DNA from: CAWBNS01 sp964445105
Lineage (GTDB): Bacteria > Chlamydiota > Chlamydiia > Chlamydiales > JAJFMA01
Length of the DNA: 64,000 nt
NCBI GenBank assembly: GCA_964445105.1
Contig: CAYUJS010000004.1
Coordinates: 1 to 64,000, forward strand
Direction of reading: 5' to 3'
The position numbers and the translations under genes are program-made. Below, in pieces: positions 53,888-63,199 of this stretch (positions are counted from its first letter, which is position 1; the number at the start of each line of letters is the position of its first letter). The notes below the pieces were generated by a model. The model was given only the letters and a program-made list of their open reading frames with translations. It had not been told where the DNA came from and did no database searches.

Positions 53888-54331
53888 TCAGGGAGCCTTA
53901 AGGCTTGTTGACATAACGCAGATGAGATAACCGAGGATGACGATCAACAATGTCGTCGACAAGGTGTCCTTGAGAGGAAAATTTTTTTGTAACGTCGAAT
54001 GATAAGGGCGAGCGGGGCTATACCAGACCTTCCACGGTTTTTGCGGATAACTCGCCAGGTCTTCCTCGCCTGCCCACTTGTTGCGGTAAACCCGGCTGCT
54101 GAGTTCGGTTTCACCCGAGTAGGTAACGCCGTTTATTAGGTAGGTATAACGGGCGCGAGGGAAAAAACGCGTTCTGGAGCGCTCTACAAGCACCCATTCT
54201 GTTGTTTGCGTCACAGTGTAGGTGCTCTCGGAGTAATAGCAGTATAGCTTGTAGCCTGTCTTAGCACCGTAGAAAAGGGTGCTTGCCCCCACGATGGCCA
54301 GCAAGAGCAGCCATACTCTATTGGTGTACAT
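53888..54331 (-). CDS. DUF3592-like membrane protein
   Basis: A 147-residue product with an N-terminal membrane segment (residues 5-25), a middle beta-rich domain (TQTTEWVLVERSRTRFFPRARYTYLINGVTYSGETELSS, then YPQKPWKVWYSPARPYHSTLQ) and a C-terminal membrane segment (about 122-142). This is the plan of DUF3592 proteins, function unknown. Its start overlaps the rluD-family gene's stop by 14 bases, so they are probably co-transcribed. Confidence 0.65.
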   Translation of the reverse strand: MYTNRVWLLLLAIVGASTLFYGAKTGYKLYCYYSESTYTVTQTTEWVLVERSRTRFFPRARYTYLINGVTYSGETELSSRVYRNKWAGEEDLASYPQKPWKVWYSPARPYHSTLQKNFPLKDTLSTTLLIVILGYLICVMSTSLKAP

Positions 54332-55157
54332 TCGCAGATCTCTTCAGCATTTTTACAAAGGCCTCTGGCATGGGCGATTCGAACGACACACGCTTCTTAG
54401 TAAGCGGGTGGAGGAAGCTCAGGCGATGCGCGTGGAGAAGCACACGCTTTGCCGGATCAGTCTGTGCGCCATATTTCTTGTCGCCGGCTACTGGATGGCC
54501 GGCATCGCTGCAATGCACGCGGATCTGATTTTTCTTGCCTGTGTGCAGCGTCAGCTGCAAGTGGGTGTAGCCCGGAAGCACGCAGAGCCGCTCAAAAAGA
54601 GTGATGGCCTGCTCGCCGCCAGCTGGATTTTTTGTGCTGTACACCTTGTAGACTGCATCCTCGTAGAGATAGCTCTCCCAGCGACCCTTTGTTGCCATCA
54701 TATTGCCCTCTACGATCGCTTCGTACTGGCGGTCGATCTCATGCTTCTCAAAAATCACCTTGAGCTGGTCGCGCATCTGCTCATGCAAAGCGAAGATCAA
54801 AATCCCCGAGGTGTCTTGATCCAAGCGATGCACAACATGCACGCGCTTGGGCCGAAAGTATTCTTTCAGGATAGCGTGGACTGTCTTTTTGGTTTCGAAG
54901 TTCGTGGCTACGGAAAGTAAACCGCAGGGTTTTTCCACTGCGATGAAGTCATGATCCTGGTGGAGAATTTTTAGGTCGTGGGGCATGCGCACTGCGCGAG
55001 CGACCAGCGTGATCTTAGTGTCCTCTGCAACCTCATCGCCCGATCGCTTGGCGGGGACCCCATCAACGAGGATGCGCTCCTCCTTAATCCACGAACGCAA
55101 GGTAGCGTTTGAGCTGTCAGGGTAGAGTTCTTGGAGACGGGCGAGTAATTGAGCCAT
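54318..55157 (-). CDS. RluA/RluD-family RNA pseudouridine synthase
   Basis: Isomerises uridine in rRNA or tRNA. The 279-residue protein has an N-terminal S4 RNA-binding domain (about residues 1-60) and the catalytic domain with HRLDQDTSGILIFA (catalytic Asp, about residue 131) and the C-terminal ALLHAHRLSFLHP / FESPMPEAF type end. The exact target (RluA, C or D class) cannot be fixed from sequence alone. It diverges from rpsT. Confidence 0.92.
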   Translation of the reverse strand: MAQLLARLQELYPDSSNATLRSWIKEERILVDGVPAKRSGDEVAEDTKITLVARAVRMPHDLKILHQDHDFIAVEKPCGLLSVATNFETKKTVHAILKEYFRPKRVHVVHRLDQDTSGILIFALHEQMRDQLKVIFEKHEIDRQYEAIVEGNMMATKGRWESYLYEDAVYKVYSTKNPAGGEQAITLFERLCVLPGYTHLQLTLHTGKKNQIRVHCSDAGHPVAGDKKYGAQTDPAKRVLLHAHRLSFLHPLTKKRVSFESPMPEAFVKMLKRSANVHQ

Positions 55158-55250
55158 GGGGAAAAATACCTATTGCTTTGACTTATTATGAAATGGACGA
55201 TACAATGGCACCTACTATATATTGAAACCATGTAACAGACCAGAGGTAAA

Positions 55251-55544
55251 ATGGCTTCACCAGCAGAAACCAAGCAACCAAAAGCCCGCCGTCCGACAGC
55301 TCTTAAGAGAGCTATTCAAAGCGAAAAGCGTAACCTGCGCAATAGCGCGTTCAAATCTCAGGTGAGAACCGCCATGCGCCACTTCCAAGAAGCCTCCAAG
55401 GCCGGCGACTCGGCAGCCATCACCGCGCGTCTAAACGAAGTGTACAGCTTGATGGACAAAGGTGTAAAAAAAGGCATCTACAATATCAACAAAGCAAGTC
55501 GCACCAAATCCCGCGCTACTCAGCGGTTGGTTGCGAAAGTGTAG
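55251..55544 (+). CDS. rpsT: 30S ribosomal protein S20
   Basis: S20 binds 16S rRNA early in 30S assembly. The 97-residue basic protein has the family pattern RPTALKRAIQSEKRNLRNSAFKSQVRTAMR and the C-terminal GIYNINKASRTKSRATQRLVAKV (usually GVIHKNKAARKKSRL). CAGAGGTAAAATG gives the ribosome site and start. It is a single gene, divergent from the pseudouridine synthase gene. Confidence 0.95.
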   Translation: MASPAETKQPKARRPTALKRAIQSEKRNLRNSAFKSQVRTAMRHFQEASKAGDSAAITARLNEVYSLMDKGVKKGIYNINKASRTKSRATQRLVAKV

Positions 55545-55574
55545 CCTCAAGAGGGCAATCTACTACTTATGGCT

Positions 55575-55605
55575 GAGCGAACTGGGTTTATAATCCAGCT
55601 CGCTC
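55575..55605. terminator. Hairpin between convergent rpsT and the small membrane protein gene
   Basis: GAGCGA-A-CTGG pairs with CCAG-C-TCGCTC around an AT-rich loop, 30 bases after the rpsT stop and 10 before the stop of the convergent gene. It may serve both directions, although T-tracts are weak. Confidence 0.5.
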
Positions 55606-55614
55606 GCTTGTCTG

Positions 55615-55887
55615 TTAATCCGCTTCTAATTCTTGCGTGAAGTATTCAAATCCGCCGCACTGTTTTGCTGCGAAGTTGTAGATCCATGCGAACAGGGCTG
55701 AGAAAACGTAGCCGACCATCCAGATGACGAAAGGAATCAGCAGGATCGCCAAAAATTCTACGTTACGCGTGAGTAAAAACGAGAGAATTGCCGTGGGCGT
55801 GCAGATCATGGCGGCGATCAAAAAATTGAGGAGCCCTAACAAACGGCTCGAAGAGTGGACAGAAATGTAGGTAATTTGCTTCTTCAT
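55615..55887 (-). CDS. Small two-helix membrane protein
   Basis: A 90-residue product from ATG 55887, which is preceded by GGAGGACCA; a longer frame to 55923 has no such site. Two long hydrophobic segments (about residues 18-42 and 48-72) are followed by AWIYNFAAKQCGGFEYF, an end that resembles DUF3566-type proteins. Function unknown. Confidence 0.65.
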   Translation of the reverse strand: MKKQITYISVHSSSRLLGLLNFLIAAMICTPTAILSFLLTRNVEFLAILLIPFVIWMVGYVFSALFAWIYNFAAKQCGGFEYFTQELEAD

Positions 55888-55966
55888 TGGTCCTCCTAGG
55901 GCACCAGACGTGTTATGCGTCAATCTAGCATTTCGGCATTTTGTGACAAATAAAAATTGTAATCTT

Positions 55967-56088
55967 CAGCCAGCTCAAGCTAAAAAGATTAGCCGACTCA
56001 GCTAGGGACGGCTGTAAGCCACTTCGGTTGCGAATAAGGAGGCAGAGTGAGTTGATGTCCGACTTCTTTTTCAGCGCGAACTGCTGGC
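55967..56088 (+). mobile_element. MITE-like element, family 1, copy g (diverged)
   Basis: About 122 bp. Left end CAGCCAGCTCAAGCTAAAAA then TTAGCCGACTC; right end CTTCTTTTTCAGCGCGAACTGCTGG. The terminal inverted repeat is recognisable but worn. Confidence 0.55.
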
Positions 56089-56178
56089 ACGAGCGCATTT
56101 GGCGTGCCAATTAAGAAGGGGGAATGGTAGACTCTTTACTGCGAAACAAGGGTTACCTCATTCAAAGGGACGGTTTTG

Positions 56179-57738
56179 ATGCGAATACTAAAGAACTTAG
56201 TCTGTTTATTTTTAGCCACGGTCACTCTGCTAATAGCAGAGGATTCGATTGCGCACTTGACCGTCGATGTACCTATGCGCGACGGAGTTTTACTACCCAC
56301 AGATATTTATCTCCCGCACCCAGAGGCACGCGACTTACCGTGCATCTTGATCCGCACGCCCAATGGCCGCGCTAGACACTACCATCAATTTGCCCCCTTA
56401 GCCGCGCATGGCTATGCAGTCGCTATTCAGGACACGCGTAGCGTAGTAGACGTTTCCATGCCTTATTTGAGCGACCATTTGGATGGGCATGACGCGCTGG
56501 ATTGGTTAGCCAGGAGCGATTATTGCAATGGGAAGATCGGCACCTCGGGCGTTTCGGCGGTGGGAATCACGCAGCTTTTGTTGGCCCCCGGGGCACCTTC
56601 TGCCCTTTGTTGCCAGCATATTGAGGTGGCGGCGGCAAGTTTGTACGATCATGGCATCTTCATTGGGGGGTGTCTGCAAAAAAGCCAGGTAGAAGGCTGG
56701 CTAGGGCAGTATTCTCGCGACCCCCAGGTGTTACAGTTCGTGACGGGGCAAAAAGAGTACAACCTTTTCTGGGAGATGCTAAACACTGTGGCTCAAGCGG
56801 AGCATGTCAATGTGCCTGCTCTCCATCGTGGCGGATGGTATGATATTTTTATCCAAGGTACGCTGGACGCCTTCGTTTCGCGCCAGGAGCAAGGAAAAAA
56901 GGGCGCCCGTGGCACGCAAAAGCTGGTTGTGGGACCCTGGACGCATTTTTGGCCAGAGAGCGCAGATTTTGGTGAATTTGCCTTACCAGAAGCAGCCAAA
57001 AAATCGCCCGTTGACATGAGTATGGCGCGCTGGTTTGGTCACCATCTGAAAGGGGAACAAAATGGGGTACAAGAGATCCCTGCGGTGACCTATTTCGTAA
57101 TGGGGCCGTTTGACGGATCTCCCTCCCAAGGAAATAGATGGCGTACAGCCGATGCATGGCCAATTCCTGCAAAAGAGACCGCTTTTTATCTTACTCCAGG
57201 AAAAGAGCTTGTCAAAGCAGTGGCCGAGAGCCAGGGCATGCAGCCCTTTGTGCACGATCCCGCTAATCCTGTCCCCACCGTGGGCGGCCGCAACCTCTTT
57301 TTATCGCAAGGGCCGATGGACCAAAGAACTCTAGAAAAACGCGAAGATGTGGTTATCTTCACAACGCCTGAGCTGACAGAAGATCTAGAAGTGACGGGGC
57401 GGATCTTTGCAAAACTATATATATCGTCCGATTCCCCCGAAGCACAGGTAGCCGTGAGACTATGCGATGTCTATCCGGATGGTAAAAGCATCCTCATCGC
57501 CGATAGCATTGGTTGTCTAAGCGTCGCTGAAGGCCCGCCAGCCGTCGGCCGGCCCCAGCAAGTGACGTTAGACCTCTGGTCGACCAGCATGGTTTTTGCC
57601 AAGGGGCACCGCATCCGTCTTAGTGTCGCAGGATCCAACTATCCACGCTTTGACATGAGTACAGAGCGAGCCCATTCTGAAGTCCACTGTGGTGGCAAGT
57701 ACCCTTCTAGAATTTTGCTACCGGTGGTAGTGCGGTAG
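56179..57738 (+). CDS. CocE/NonD-family (X-Pro dipeptidyl-peptidase type) hydrolase, exported
   Basis: A 519-residue alpha/beta hydrolase of the S15/CocE family, acting on esters or acylated amino acids. After a signal peptide (MRILKNLVCLFLATVTLLIAE) come DVPMRDGVLLPTDIYLP, the oxyanion DTRS segment, the nucleophile turn IGTSGVSAVGIT (Ser in G-V-S-A-V-G), PWTHFWPES with the His region, and a C-terminal jelly-roll domain (LTEDLEVTGRIFAKLYISSDSPEAQVAVRLCDVYPDG). ATG 56179 was used; a TTG one codon upstream is equivalent. The substrate is unknown; the location is periplasmic or secreted. Confidence 0.85.
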   Translation: MRILKNLVCLFLATVTLLIAEDSIAHLTVDVPMRDGVLLPTDIYLPHPEARDLPCILIRTPNGRARHYHQFAPLAAHGYAVAIQDTRSVVDVSMPYLSDHLDGHDALDWLARSDYCNGKIGTSGVSAVGITQLLLAPGAPSALCCQHIEVAAASLYDHGIFIGGCLQKSQVEGWLGQYSRDPQVLQFVTGQKEYNLFWEMLNTVAQAEHVNVPALHRGGWYDIFIQGTLDAFVSRQEQGKKGARGTQKLVVGPWTHFWPESADFGEFALPEAAKKSPVDMSMARWFGHHLKGEQNGVQEIPAVTYFVMGPFDGSPSQGNRWRTADAWPIPAKETAFYLTPGKELVKAVAESQGMQPFVHDPANPVPTVGGRNLFLSQGPMDQRTLEKREDVVIFTTPELTEDLEVTGRIFAKLYISSDSPEAQVAVRLCDVYPDGKSILIADSIGCLSVAEGPPAVGRPQQVTLDLWSTSMVFAKGHRIRLSVAGSNYPRFDMSTERAHSEVHCGGKYPSRILLPVVVR

Positions 57739-57743
57739 GTGAT

Positions 57744-57879
57744 GCGACTGCTGCGCTTAAGGCGGGTAGCCGAAAGCTTAGTCTGCGACGAATTGGTAGC
57801 CCTGGCTACGCATAAAGAGAGAAATCAGGCAGGCCACTATCCCCGAGCCGGTCGGTTTCTTTTTTTAGCGGGAGCTGCT
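57744..57879 (-). mobile_element. MITE-like element, family 1, copy h (inverted)
   Basis: About 136 bp in the opposite orientation. The sequence CGGTTTCTTTTTTTAGCGGG followed by AGCTGCT at the right edge is the complement of the usual left end. The left edge GCGACTGCTGCGCTTAAGGC is the worn partner. Confidence 0.6.
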
Positions 57880-57935
57880 AGTCCCGTTTTCAGGCGCTTG
57901 CCCTTTTGGCTCAGCGCCTGCTATAGATGGGCGCT

Positions 57936-58622
57936 ATGAAAGTCATCGTGTTAGCTGCTGGATTGGGGAGCCGTCTACATTGCGTAGGATCGCCCAAGCC
58001 ACTCACTCTTTTGTCTAATGGAAAATCCTTGCTGGGGTTTCAGCTAGAGCAAATTGCCGGCTACATAAGCCTTAGCGAGGTAATAGTCGTTGTCGGTCAT
58101 AAGCAGGAAAAAATTCGCGCCGCCTTTCCGCAGTTAAAGTATGTGGAGAATTCCGACTACGCCACCCAGAATACCTCTAAAAGTCTTTTACTCGCGCTCC
58201 ACCCGCTTAAAAATGAAGATGTTCTATGGCTGAATGGAGATGTGATTTTTCATCAAAGGGTGCTCAAACCGCTCTTTGCACAGCGCAGCAGCTGCATGGT
58301 AGTGAACAGGGCCTTAGTAGGACAAGAAGAGGTAAAATACCGCACAGACAGCGCTGGGTTTGTGGTAGAGGTTTCCAAGCAGGTCCAAGATCCCGAAGGA
58401 GAAGCGGTTGGTATTCATTTCTTTTCTGCGGCTGACCTACCCATGTTCAAGCAGGCGCTCGAGGACTGTGAGAACCGAGATTACTTTGAAAAAGGCATCG
58501 AGATATGCATTCGAGCAGGCTGCAAGGTGGCGACTGCGCCTATACCAAAAGCAGACTGCATTGAAATTGATTTTCCTGCCGACCTGGAAGCCGCTAACGA
58601 GCTGCTCAGAGGGTGGAGGTGA
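57936..58622 (+). CDS. Nucleotidyltransferase of the sugar/choline phosphate type
   Basis: A 228-residue single-domain nucleotidyltransferase. The opening VIVLAAGLGSRL...SPKPL is the NTP-binding signature, the LWLNGDVIF segment holds the metal-binding Asp (about residue 100), and DCIEIDFPADLEAANELL carries the second acidic site. Length and pattern fit phosphocholine or sugar-phosphate cytidylyl/uridylyltransferases such as LicC-like enzymes. No kinase or transferase partner lies next to it. ATG 57936 was preferred over 57927. Confidence 0.8.
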   Translation: MKVIVLAAGLGSRLHCVGSPKPLTLLSNGKSLLGFQLEQIAGYISLSEVIVVVGHKQEKIRAAFPQLKYVENSDYATQNTSKSLLLALHPLKNEDVLWLNGDVIFHQRVLKPLFAQRSSCMVVNRALVGQEEVKYRTDSAGFVVEVSKQVQDPEGEAVGIHFFSAADLPMFKQALEDCENRDYFEKGIEICIRAGCKVATAPIPKADCIEIDFPADLEAANELLRGWR

Positions 58623-58795
58623 AGGGGTTTTGTGAGTTTATTAGGGTTCACAAATCAGAGCGAGGATCATTCGGCGGAAGGTGCGCCGTCGGCGCTTTTG
58701 ACAAGAGGCAGCATCAATTCTTTGGTGATTTAGCAGGCAGAAGCAAGCTTTGCTCTCTTCTTGCTTATGAATCTGAAATTAATTACGGGAGGAGC

Positions 58796-60493
58796 TTATT
58801 TTACATCAACGAGGGCGCGGCTCTCAAAGCAACGAATGTCTCTTTCTAGGCTCTTCTCGAGCTGCTTTTCGTAGTTAGGAGGAGTATCGCGCTCAAGTTC
58901 ATCCAGAAACTCTGTCAGCTGGTGCACGATAGCCATCTGTAGGCTTGTTTCCATGGGTGTGGCGGGCCTAGGATGCTCTCTGCGCTGCTGCTGCAAGATA
59001 CCTGCAGCGGCCTCGCCGAAGACAGGCCCCAAGGCCGCTGTATATTTCAACATGGCTCCTGGCATTACGCCAGAGTGCTTGAGCCTCTCGGCTCGTCTCT
59101 GAGACCTCTTGACTTCCTTGAGAAAGGCTGCACCTAGTTCCTCAGCATCGAGGTCGCGTACCTTATCAAAGGGGCTGACCAAAAAGTTGTCAGCGATGGC
59201 TTGGTAGGTTAGAGAAAGCATTTCATAAGGATCTTCCTGGTCGCGGACAAAAGCAAAAAAAACTTTCACCAAGTCGTGAGAGTATTTTTTTTCCGATTGA
59301 TTGAGCAACGTCTCTGCCAGCTGCTGATGGAGAGCTAAAAAGCGATCTAGGTCGGCCTCAAAAGCCGTTTTTTTCAGATCAAGCCACTCTTTCGCCTTGC
59401 GGTTAAGTCTACCTTTTGGAAGAAGTTCTTTGGCAAGCTTACGCTGACGGCGACAAAGGGGGTCCGGAAGATTTGCGGGCACCAATTTATCGCTAAGAGC
59501 CCATCCGTTGTGCTGACTTGGATGGGGAAAACCTGTTTGCGCAGATCTCGCAGAGAGCTTAAAGCTAGAAGTAATGGGCAAACTGGCCACAGCGCTATGC
59601 GCATTGCGCTGGAAAGAGGCTTCGATGACAATCAGCTCGCCTGGAAAAAGCTGTAGGGTTTGGCGGAAGGCCACAACGCCATGGTAAGCAGAGGAGTCGT
59701 CGCCGGGAGGCGTATCGGCGGCGCTTTGTATAGGCGCGCGGTGTACAGCTCTAATCGCCCTAGCCCAGCTTATCTCCTCTGGGTCTCCATACTGCTGTAT
59801 CAGCGTGATTGCTTTGAGGCGGAAGGCGTCGCGCTCTCTACTACTGGGTTGAAATCCTGGCACGAGCGGGGAAACCAGAGCAGAAACTTTTTTCTGGCTG
59901 GTCACAAGTATGTCAGAAGTGATCACCGGACGAAACGCATGAGAGATGGTCTCTGGCCGCAGCGCATGTGTGCAGATATAGGTTGAGAGTGGTAGGTCAA
60001 TCGCGTGTTCTGCTAAATCTAAATCGGCGGACAAACCGGTTTGCTGGAAAACAAAACGCGTAAACCGGCTCCGCAAACCCTCTGGGGGCTTTTTGGTATT
60101 CGACACCACCTGGTTGAACCTCTGGATCGCTGCCACCGCTGCATCGGCTAGTTTGCGTTCTGTTGGCGATCCTTCCTTCAATCTATCTAAAACCAGATAG
60201 TTTGCCTTGATCAGTTCGACCGCTTTAATCAATTCCGATTGCACAGCTTCTTTCTTTTGCGAAAACTCCTTACGCGCTTGATTGGAGAAAATCGCGGCTA
60301 CAAAACAGCGTGCTAGCTCTGCAGTGCTGGGGCGAGGCGTATTGCGCTCAGCAAAAATCTGTCCATCGCGTACGTTTAGATGGTAGAAATGTGGGACTAA
60401 AGAGCCTTCGTTCTCTTCTGCGAATTTGGAAAGGTTATCAATCGCCGATCGTAGATCTGCGATGGCCCCCTGAGGAGGCTTCTTTTCTTTCAT
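58796..60493 (-). CDS. Large hypothetical protein
   Basis: The 565-residue soluble protein is mostly helical and charged, with no signal peptide, membrane segment or recognised motif. The middle part (about residues 180-330) contains beta-like stretches (GELIVIEASF, ASLPITSSFKL). It begins 2 bases after the rluB stop on the same strand, so it is translated in the same operon. It may be a chlamydia-specific protein; an effector or structural role cannot be judged. Confidence 0.7.
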   Translation of the reverse strand: MKEKKPPQGAIADLRSAIDNLSKFAEENEGSLVPHFYHLNVRDGQIFAERNTPRPSTAELARCFVAAIFSNQARKEFSQKKEAVQSELIKAVELIKANYLVLDRLKEGSPTERKLADAAVAAIQRFNQVVSNTKKPPEGLRSRFTRFVFQQTGLSADLDLAEHAIDLPLSTYICTHALRPETISHAFRPVITSDILVTSQKKVSALVSPLVPGFQPSSRERDAFRLKAITLIQQYGDPEEISWARAIRAVHRAPIQSAADTPPGDDSSAYHGVVAFRQTLQLFPGELIVIEASFQRNAHSAVASLPITSSFKLSARSAQTGFPHPSQHNGWALSDKLVPANLPDPLCRRQRKLAKELLPKGRLNRKAKEWLDLKKTAFEADLDRFLALHQQLAETLLNQSEKKYSHDLVKVFFAFVRDQEDPYEMLSLTYQAIADNFLVSPFDKVRDLDAEELGAAFLKEVKRSQRRAERLKHSGVMPGAMLKYTAALGPVFGEAAAGILQQQRREHPRPATPMETSLQMAIVHQLTEFLDELERDTPPNYEKQLEKSLERDIRCFESRALVDVK

Positions 60494-60495
60494 GG

Positions 60496-61206
60496 CTAGA
60501 GATCCACCGTCAGTTGCTGGCGCTCTTTCTCTTTTAACGCTCTATAGCTGCCCGTCGCTAAATTGCCCAAGGTCAGACTGCCGATTCGAATACGAGTAAG
60601 CTGTAAGATTTTAAAGCCGATCGAGGTGACCAGCAAGCGCACCTCGTGTTTTTTGCCTTCAGCCACAGTAACTTTTAGCGTACCACGTCGCACCTTTACG
60701 ACCTTCTGCGGCTTGACAAGCAATCCCTCGACCATCGCTCCTTCGGAAAGGGTCACGAGGTCTTCATGGGAGATCTCTCCGTCTACCTTAACCAGGTATT
60801 CCTTAGTGACGCCGTAGCGGGGGTGCATTAGCTGATTTGCAAAATCCCCGTCATTCGTCAGCAGCAAAAGTCCCGCGGTGTCTTTATCTAGGCGGCCCAC
60901 GGTGAAAAGCCGGTTTTCGGCGTCAGGTATTAAATCAAAAACCAGTCTGTCTTTTTGGCCGCGTTTTGCGCGCGAGCAGAGGTAACCGATAGGTTTATTC
61001 AGGATGAAGTACACCTTAGTTTGCTCGCCCGTGATGATTGTCCCGTCGACACCGATGCGGTCAGATTCCCAGTCCACGAGGGTCTGTGGGATCTTAACGA
61101 CTTCGCCGTTGACTGTGATGCGCCCCTCAAAAATCATCTCTTCACAAGCGCGGCGCGAGGCCACGCCTGCCGCTGCTAATGCTTTACTGAGTCGTTTTTC
61201 GTCCAT
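60496..61206 (-). CDS. rluB: RsuA/RluB-family 23S rRNA pseudouridine synthase
   Basis: A 236-residue enzyme with an N-terminal S4 domain (RLSKALAAAGVASRRACEEMIFEGRITVNG) and the catalytic GRLDKDTAGLLLLTNDG (Asp near residue 105), then EGKKHEVRLLVTSIGF and LTRIRIGSLTLG. It modifies a helix 89/90-region uridine in 23S rRNA if it is a true RluB. C. trachomatis carries the equivalent near gpmA (from memory). The start lies 9 bases after the cdsD stop. Confidence 0.92.
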   Translation of the reverse strand: MDEKRLSKALAAAGVASRRACEEMIFEGRITVNGEVVKIPQTLVDWESDRIGVDGTIITGEQTKVYFILNKPIGYLCSRAKRGQKDRLVFDLIPDAENRLFTVGRLDKDTAGLLLLTNDGDFANQLMHPRYGVTKEYLVKVDGEISHEDLVTLSEGAMVEGLLVKPQKVVKVRRGTLKVTVAEGKKHEVRLLVTSIGFKILQLTRIRIGSLTLGNLATGSYRALKEKERQQLTVDL

Positions 61207-61215
61207 GTAGTAAGT

Positions 61216-62982
61216 TTACCTATTGTATTCGATGCGGTACTTGATTCCTTCCTTATCTAGGAAGATAGTGCTCGGGGTAATTTTATCGATGGTCATCCCG
61301 TCAATCAGATCTCCCTTGCCGAGAATGTGCCCGTTGATCACCACGCTGGTGGGAATGCCTGCTTGCTGCGAGGAACCGGTAACTTTGTAGCTATCTGTTA
61401 GGTCAATGATCGATTGCTCCGGTTCCCTGGTGATGACAAAATTTTGCACGGAGCGTACAGCAGGGTTTTGTTTGAACTTCGCGATTATATAGCTCAGTTT
61501 GGGGGCAAGGTTTGAGCTCACGCTGCCGTTTAGGCTCAGTTCCCCGTTGCTCATTTTAGCGTTCACATCCCTCAAACCTTGTTCTGCAAGAGCCACGCCG
61601 ATTTGTGCCGTGACATCTTCTTCGACGATGACGTTGTTATCGAGCAGGTCTAAGTAGGCAAAGTTTTTTGCCATGTAATCGCTAAGGCGCTCAGCTTCTT
61701 TACGCGCTTTGATATACCCATTCAGCGAGAACTTTCCTGGTGAGGTAGCTTGCAAGCTTACCCCGCGCCATTCCGGCCGGTCGGCAAGCGTTTGATTCGT
61801 TTCACGCACGACATATTCGTCGATGACCACATTGCGGTCATCGATGTCTTTCACAAAATCAAGCGTTTTTAGGTTGTAGAGCAGTTGTGCCTGATCGGAG
61901 GAGCGCAAAACATGGCCGATGAGCAGCAGCTTCCCGCCGTTAAATGAGAAGATGATCGCTGGGTACTGCGCCTTTAGCTGCTTTAGCTCCGCTTCAATAT
62001 CCACTTTGGGCTTCGAGATCTCATTGGACTGAAAGAGTGTGGTGGTAGCGGTCCCGATGATGCCAAAGATTAGCAGAGCCAAAAGCGCTAAAATGAGGGC
62101 TTTTCCAGATCCTTTTTTTGGTGGCGGAGCCTGAGCAGCACGCCTTGCGCTAGTTTTCTCTCTTTTAACCTCGTCTTGCTTTAAGGAGCGCACGATACCG
62201 GGCAACAGGGGTGTGATGATGGTGTCGCGATCACTTTCGCGGTCAAAGACGACAAAACTGGTCGTGCCGACGGTGATGACAGACTTAGAATTGATGTCGG
62301 TGCGGCCTTGTATTTTTTTGTCGTCGACCAATGTGCCGTTGCGACTTTTCATATCCTCTATGGAAGCTTTGTTGCTGGAGCTAATGGTGATCCTAGCATG
62401 CTGGCGAGAGACGCTCACATCGTGGAACACGATATCGCAGGCGTTGGGCGCGGTACCGACGACATAGCTATGACCCGGCTCCATCGCAAACTCGGCGCCA
62501 TTATTAGGGCCGGCAATAACTTTCATCAGCCAACGGCCTGTTTCGCTGAGATCGAAGTTGATTTCGGCCAATATTTTATGCTGATCAGCATCCATTTCGT
62601 CGAAAATGGTGTCGTAGTCTTTCTCGGCAGCGGTGGCCTCGCTTGCTTGCGCGGTGCTTTCAGGACTATCGGGGGCTCCTAGTTCAGTATAAAAACGGAA
62701 GACGCCGTTTCCCAGCGTTACAGTGTCGCCGTGCGTGAGAACCTGCGCTTCGCCCAAGGGCTCGTCGTTAATCAGTGGAGGTGATGCGGTATCCAGATTT
62801 TCCAGCGAGATGTTGCCGTTCTGCAACCGTCGCGCCCGTATGTGTTCCTTAGCGACTTGCGGGTCGTCCACCACAAATTGAGAGGTTTTGGGGTCTCTCC
62901 CGATTACCCACTCATCGCCCTGCTCAAAGGAGAAAACTAACCCCTCGAGAGCCCCTTCTTCTGCAATCAATTTAGCCGTCAT
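61216..62982 (-). CDS. cdsD: Type III secretion inner-membrane ring protein CdsD (SctD)
   Basis: SctD forms the outer layer of the inner-membrane ring. The 588-residue protein has FHA domain 1 (about residues 22-98, VIGRDPKTSQF), FHA domain 2 (about 153-246, with VVGTAPNACDIVF, VSRQHARI and RNGTLVDD), a linker, one membrane helix (294-315) and a periplasmic region of repeated ring-building/BON-like domains (about 330-588). The two FHA domains on the cytoplasmic side are typical of Chlamydiae. It is shorter than the C. trachomatis protein (about 829 residues, from memory). Confidence 0.93.
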   Translation of the reverse strand: MTAKLIAEEGALEGLVFSFEQGDEWVIGRDPKTSQFVVDDPQVAKEHIRARRLQNGNISLENLDTASPPLINDEPLGEAQVLTHGDTVTLGNGVFRFYTELGAPDSPESTAQASEATAAEKDYDTIFDEMDADQHKILAEINFDLSETGRWLMKVIAGPNNGAEFAMEPGHSYVVGTAPNACDIVFHDVSVSRQHARITISSSNKASIEDMKSRNGTLVDDKKIQGRTDINSKSVITVGTTSFVVFDRESDRDTIITPLLPGIVRSLKQDEVKREKTSARRAAQAPPPKKGSGKALILALLALLIFGIIGTATTTLFQSNEISKPKVDIEAELKQLKAQYPAIIFSFNGGKLLLIGHVLRSSDQAQLLYNLKTLDFVKDIDDRNVVIDEYVVRETNQTLADRPEWRGVSLQATSPGKFSLNGYIKARKEAERLSDYMAKNFAYLDLLDNNVIVEEDVTAQIGVALAEQGLRDVNAKMSNGELSLNGSVSSNLAPKLSYIIAKFKQNPAVRSVQNFVITREPEQSIIDLTDSYKVTGSSQQAGIPTSVVINGHILGKGDLIDGMTIDKITPSTIFLDKEGIKYRIEYNR

Positions 62983-63118
62983 TGTATCCTGCCCATTTGT
63001 TAACGGTCACTATAGCGCATGCGGGATTTTAATTTGTAGGGCCGTGGCTGGGTTTAAAGATTTTTTGGTCACAAAGGGACGAGATGTCTCAAGGAGCGGT
63101 TGCAAAATGATAACAGTA

Positions 63119-63148
63119 TTGATTATAACAACTCGAATATGATATAAT
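63119..63148 (+). promoter_or_regulatory. Candidate sigma-66/70-type promoter for the cdsE-cdsF-cdsG operon
   Basis: TTGATT at 63119-63124 and TATAAT at 63143-63148 are separated by 18 bases, about 50 bases before the cdsE-like ATG. It is the clearest promoter-like pair in the window. Confidence 0.65.
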
Positions 63149-63199
63149 AAAAAATGTAGGATAAAAAAGCCCAATGAGTTAAACATTGAGAGGTTTAGA

